This document shows, piece after piece, positions 61,098 to 64,000 of a stretch of DNA of 64,000 nucleotides. The notes under the pieces were generated by a model. That model had not been told where the DNA came from and did not search any database. It saw only the letters and a list, made by a program, of their open reading frames with translations. The stretch is from the NCBI RefSeq assembly GCF_030954495.1, contig NZ_JAVHUW010000034.1, positions 1 to 64,000 of the forward strand, read 5' to 3'. How positions within the stretch are numbered: the stretch's first letter is position 1; each line of letters starts with the position of its first letter. The translations under genes and the position numbers were made by a program. This stretch comes from Candidatus Desulfosporosinus nitrosoreducens (GTDB lineage Bacteria; Bacillota; Desulfitobacteriia; Desulfitobacteriales; Desulfitobacteriaceae).

Positions 61098-62807
61098 ATG
61101 CGCTTTTTTCTGGCGTTAAATGAAAGGGGTGACGTCAGTTTCTCTCCCTTTCAGGAGATGGACAAGCAGAACTCAGGAGTTAGATACCTTAATACACCTC
61201 TGCCCTTAACGGCGATTCAAGCTGTTCAAGAGCAGATGAGAAGAAGAACATTTTACGGCTTCCGGCCCAAAGGAAAGAAGAGTGACTATTCTAAAGCCAG
61301 GCTGCTTAAAGTGCTGGAAGAACGGAATTGGCCCATTCAAAACCCTGTCTGGGAAGAAAACGTCCCTTCATCAGACTGTAAGACAGTTCAAACGGCGGAA
61401 ATGACAAATTCCCAGTATCAGACCTTGGATCACCTTATCCGCGGCAGGCAACTTTCTCGGAGGGATTTGCAAGTATTGGCCCGTGAACTTAAAGTAGAAG
61501 AGGAGGCAATTATCAGATTTGCTCATGCTAATGTCAAAAAGGGGGAAGCTGAGTGGGTTCCGGCCGTGAAACCCCAGGGCAGAGGCTGGCAATGTCAACG
61601 CTGCGGGGAAAGAGATGTAGAAGAGTGGCCAAGTTGTTACGGCAGGGCAGCAACCTGCCCGAGCTGCAAAGCTCTCGGCCCAAGCACATCCCTGGGAGTT
61701 TTCTATCGTGACCGCCGTCCGTTGTTTGAAGATCTTAAAGAAGTTTTGTTTCAGCCTCATTGGGTGCTAACTGAAGCTCAAAGCCTGGCAAGTGCCCAAG
61801 TTTTAGAATTTATGAGCGCTACGTCACAGAACAAGGCGCTTCTCTGGGCAGCATGTGGTTCGGGAAAAACTGAAGTATGTTTCCCTGCCGCCGCTTGGGC
61901 GCTCAGGCAAGGAAGATCAGTGCTTTTTGCCGCGCCTCGCCAGGATGTCATTCATGATATAGCTCCCAGGTTAAAACGAGACTTCCCGGGGCTTGCGCTG
62001 CAAATACTGACAGGCTCTGTTCCCGTTCGATTTCAACAGGGAGGATTGGTTCTGGCGACAACCCACCAAGTTTTAAGGTTTTGGCAGGCTTTTGATGTGA
62101 TTTTCCTTGATGAGATGGATGCCTTTCCTTATCAAGGCAGCCCTGCCTTGGAATGGGGCTTAAACCATGCGTTGCGCGCCCACGGGAAGTTGCTTTATCT
62201 CACGGCAACTCCTTCGCCTAAGGGGTTGAAAGAAATTCGGCAAGGGAACATGCGTCTTATCCAGCTGCCGGCACGGCACCATCGCTCCCCGCTGCCTGTG
62301 CCCACTATAGAGAAGCATTCTTCTGCTTTCGATCCTAAAACAAACCCTGTGCTTGACAAAGCCTGTTTTGAAGCACTGCACCGAGAGGGCCCTATCTTAG
62401 TATTTGTTCCTAAAATTTCCTGGATTCAGCCCTGGGTTAATCAATTCCGCCGCTATTTCCCGGATTGGCAGATTGACGGCAGCTTTAGCTCAGATCCGGG
62501 GCGCTCGCTAAAGCTTGAAAAACTACGCCGGAATGAGTTCGACCTTTTCGTGAGTACGACTATTTTAGAACGCGGGATAACTCTGGAAAGGATACAGGTT
62601 GTAGTCTTAGCCGCCGACCACTCTGTGTTTGACGAGCGCGCCTTGGTCCAAATGGCCGGGCGGGTGGGAAGAACCCGGGAAAATCCAGGAGGGAACGTTG
62701 TATTTATGTCCCATGCGGAGTCACCGGGGATGAAGACGGCAATTCGCTGGATCGAAACACAGAACCGCTTGGCCCGGGAGCGGGGCCTTATTGATAATCC
62801 TTCGTAA
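61098..62807 (+). CDS. comFA: DNA-uptake helicase ComFA
   Basis: The 569-residue protein has a zinc finger (CQRCG...CPSC, about residues 165-190), Walker A AACGSGKTEV (about 255), Walker B FLDEMDAF (about 337), the LTATPS motif III and a GRVGRTRENPGG motif VI. ComFA powers DNA entry across the membrane in competence. comFC follows after 11 bp. Confidence 0.92.
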   Translation: MRFFLALNERGDVSFSPFQEMDKQNSGVRYLNTPLPLTAIQAVQEQMRRRTFYGFRPKGKKSDYSKARLLKVLEERNWPIQNPVWEENVPSSDCKTVQTAEMTNSQYQTLDHLIRGRQLSRRDLQVLARELKVEEEAIIRFAHANVKKGEAEWVPAVKPQGRGWQCQRCGERDVEEWPSCYGRAATCPSCKALGPSTSLGVFYRDRRPLFEDLKEVLFQPHWVLTEAQSLASAQVLEFMSATSQNKALLWAACGSGKTEVCFPAAAWALRQGRSVLFAAPRQDVIHDIAPRLKRDFPGLALQILTGSVPVRFQQGGLVLATTHQVLRFWQAFDVIFLDEMDAFPYQGSPALEWGLNHALRAHGKLLYLTATPSPKGLKEIRQGNMRLIQLPARHHRSPLPVPTIEKHSSAFDPKTNPVLDKACFEALHREGPILVFVPKISWIQPWVNQFRRYFPDWQIDGSFSSDPGRSLKLEKLRRNEFDLFVSTTILERGITLERIQVVVLAADHSVFDERALVQMAGRVGRTRENPGGNVVFMSHAESPGMKTAIRWIETQNRLARERGLIDNPS

Positions 62808-62818
62808 GGAGTGAGCCT

Positions 62819-63559
62819 ATGATTACTCTGGCCCGGGAAAGCGCTAAAATAATCCGGTCCTTGTGGTACACAGCAGAGTCTGCCTGTGTGCTCTGCTCCG
62901 GAAAGCATGGCCCGATTTGTCCGGACTGTACCAGAGAATATCTCCATCCGGAATTAGGACGCTGTCTGAGGTGCGGCAAATTAATAGTTCCGGAAAAAGT
63001 ACTTTGCCTGGACTGCGAAATCGGTAAAGGGCCGAAGCAGCTTGAGAGGGTGGCGGTTTGGGGGCATTATTCCGGCGGTTTAAAGAGATTTATTCGAGAA
63101 CTGAAATTTGCCTCGACACCTCTGCATTTTCAGAGGATTGCCCGGCCTTTGACGGATTGGGCCATTAAAGCGCTGCCTGCTGTCGATGGTGTTGTGGCGG
63201 TGCCCATGCACCCAGCACGATTGGCGGAACGGGGATTTAACCAGGCCGAAGTTATTGCTTCGCTGCTGCACTGGGAACTGGGGTTGCCCATTTTTCAAGG
63301 CTTGGAGAGAGTCAAACTAACCCCACCTCAAGTTGCGCTGTCCCGTCGGGAGCGGTTGTCTAACTTAAAAGGTGCTTTTGCTCTCCGGAAGCCAGATTCT
63401 TTTCAAGGGCGAGAGGTATGGATCGTTGATGATGTCACAACTACGGGCTCAACTTTAGAAGCTGTGGCCGAAGTGCTGAGGGGAAATGGAGCCAAAGCAG
63501 TGTACGGGTTCTGCCTGGCGGCAGGGCTCGAAAAAGTACTTGTGCCTTTGTCAGATTAG
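62819..63559 (+). CDS. comFC: ComFC-type phosphoribosyltransferase-like protein
   Basis: The 246-residue protein has an N-terminal Cys4 finger (CVLCSGKHGPICPDC and CLRCGK) and a type I phosphoribosyltransferase loop VWIVDDVTTTGSTL (about residue 200). ComFC binds ComFA and single-stranded DNA in competence. The ATG follows GTAAGGAGTGAG. Confidence 0.92.
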   Translation: MITLARESAKIIRSLWYTAESACVLCSGKHGPICPDCTREYLHPELGRCLRCGKLIVPEKVLCLDCEIGKGPKQLERVAVWGHYSGGLKRFIRELKFASTPLHFQRIARPLTDWAIKALPAVDGVVAVPMHPARLAERGFNQAEVIASLLHWELGLPIFQGLERVKLTPPQVALSRRERLSNLKGAFALRKPDSFQGREVWIVDDVTTTGSTLEAVAEVLRGNGAKAVYGFCLAAGLEKVLVPLSD

Positions 63560-63623
63560 CGTTATAATAACAAGTGGATGGGCAGAGCCTATTACATTTT
63601 TTTACGTAAGGGGAATATCTTTC

Positions 63624-63926
63624 ATGGCCTTTGAAGACAAAGATCTAGTATGTAAGGACTGCGGAGCGACTTTCATTTTCACAGCCGGAGAACAAGAATT
63701 TTACGCTGAAAAAGGGTTCGAAAATGAACCACAACGTTGCCGCGAGTGCCGCAATGCACGTAAAGCAAGCCGCAATTCTCAAGAGGGCAGATCGCGTGAA
63801 ATGTTTACTGTAATTTGTGCGGACTGTGGTGTGGAAACGCAAGTTCCTTTCCAACCGACATCCGATCGTCCGGTATATTGCCGTGAGTGCTATCAACATC
63901 ATCGCCCTGCTCGCGAACAATATTAA
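63624..63926 (+). CDS. Double zinc-ribbon protein
   Basis: The 100-residue protein has two Cys4 ribbons: CKDC...CREC (residues 11-43 region) and CADC...CREC (about 64-90), with an Arg/Ser-rich linker. It is a common clostridial small protein (zinc-ribbon domain families) with no known function. The ATG follows GTAAGGGG. The terminator at 63961 ends it. Confidence 0.85.
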   Translation: MAFEDKDLVCKDCGATFIFTAGEQEFYAEKGFENEPQRCRECRNARKASRNSQEGRSREMFTVICADCGVETQVPFQPTSDRPVYCRECYQHHRPAREQY

Positions 63927-63960
63927 TTCGCGTTTTTGACTTAAATAATTTGAAAATGAC

Positions 63961-63997
63961 AAGCATTGGCTGAGGAAATCGGCCAGTGCTTTTTTTC
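63961..63997 (+). terminator. Terminator after the zinc-ribbon gene
   Basis: AAGCATTGGC pairs with GGCCAGTGCTT (one bulge or G-U) and is followed by seven T. Confidence 0.8.
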
Positions 63998-64000
63998 TCG

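Overview
The window reads as a chromosomal segment of an endospore-forming, low-to-mid GC Gram-positive bacterium of the Peptococcaceae/Desulfitobacteriaceae type; Desulfosporosinus or a close relative is my best inference, from overall gene content and not from any database search. Sporulation and germination genes (Spo0E-like, spo0F, sleB-ypeB, spoIID, spoIIQ-like, spoIIID, a BclB-like exosporium protein) leave little doubt about spore formation. From about 20.5 kb to the end, the gene order follows the Bacillus subtilis ywiB-argS-rpoE-pyrG-spo0F-fba-tal-glpX-rpmE-prfA-prmC-ywlC-ywlG-glyA-upp-atp-ywmB-murA-spoIID-spoIIQ-spoIIID-mbl region. That shared order supports several functional calls.

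Layout. 0-5 kb is an accessory stretch: a 5'-broken collagen-like exosporium gene, mgtC-like, a Tat-exported phosphoesterase, a MarR regulator and a tiny Spo0E-like phosphatase. 4.8-6.6 kb is a ranthipeptide (SCIFF) cassette: a 46-residue six-cysteine precursor, an intervening hairpin terminator and the SPASM radical SAM maturase. It is followed by an orphan molybdopterin oxidoreductase. 8.7-11.4 kb is a TPR protein-walJ-htrA operon. 11.8-18 kb holds glnS, ybaK, an MFS transporter behind a leader peptide and two terminators, a UgtP-like glycosyltransferase and an Elp3-type radical SAM protein. 18.2-20.3 kb is sleB-ypeB.

20.6-32.4 kb carries ywiB-argS, rpoE, pyrG, femX-alr, spo0F, a zinc-ribbon protein, fba, tal and glpX. 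Two non-coding structured regions flank pyrG: a GC-rich folded element at about 23.32-23.51 kb and a block of imperfect repeats of about 170 bp with an inverted-repeat element at 25.23-25.87 kb. 32.7-43 kb is housekeeping (rpmE, yqhQ, prfA, prmC, tsaC-like, mntP, ywlE, rpiB, ywlG, glyA, upp, comEB, wecB). 43.2-50.3 kb is a complete F1Fo ATP synthase operon (atpZ-I-B-E-F-H-A-G-D-C) whose c subunit looks proton-specific.

50.6-64 kb holds envelope and sporulation genes (ywmB, murA, spoIID, spoIIQ-like, spoIIID, mbl), then tagA-like and GT4 glycosyltransferases, fabZ, an O-antigen-ligase-like protein, an unknown membrane-anchored protein, comFA-comFC and a double zinc-ribbon protein. Many genes use TTG or GTG starts, decided here by Shine-Dalgarno spacing. 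I saw no tRNA, rRNA, CRISPR array, insertion-sequence transposase or prophage gene.
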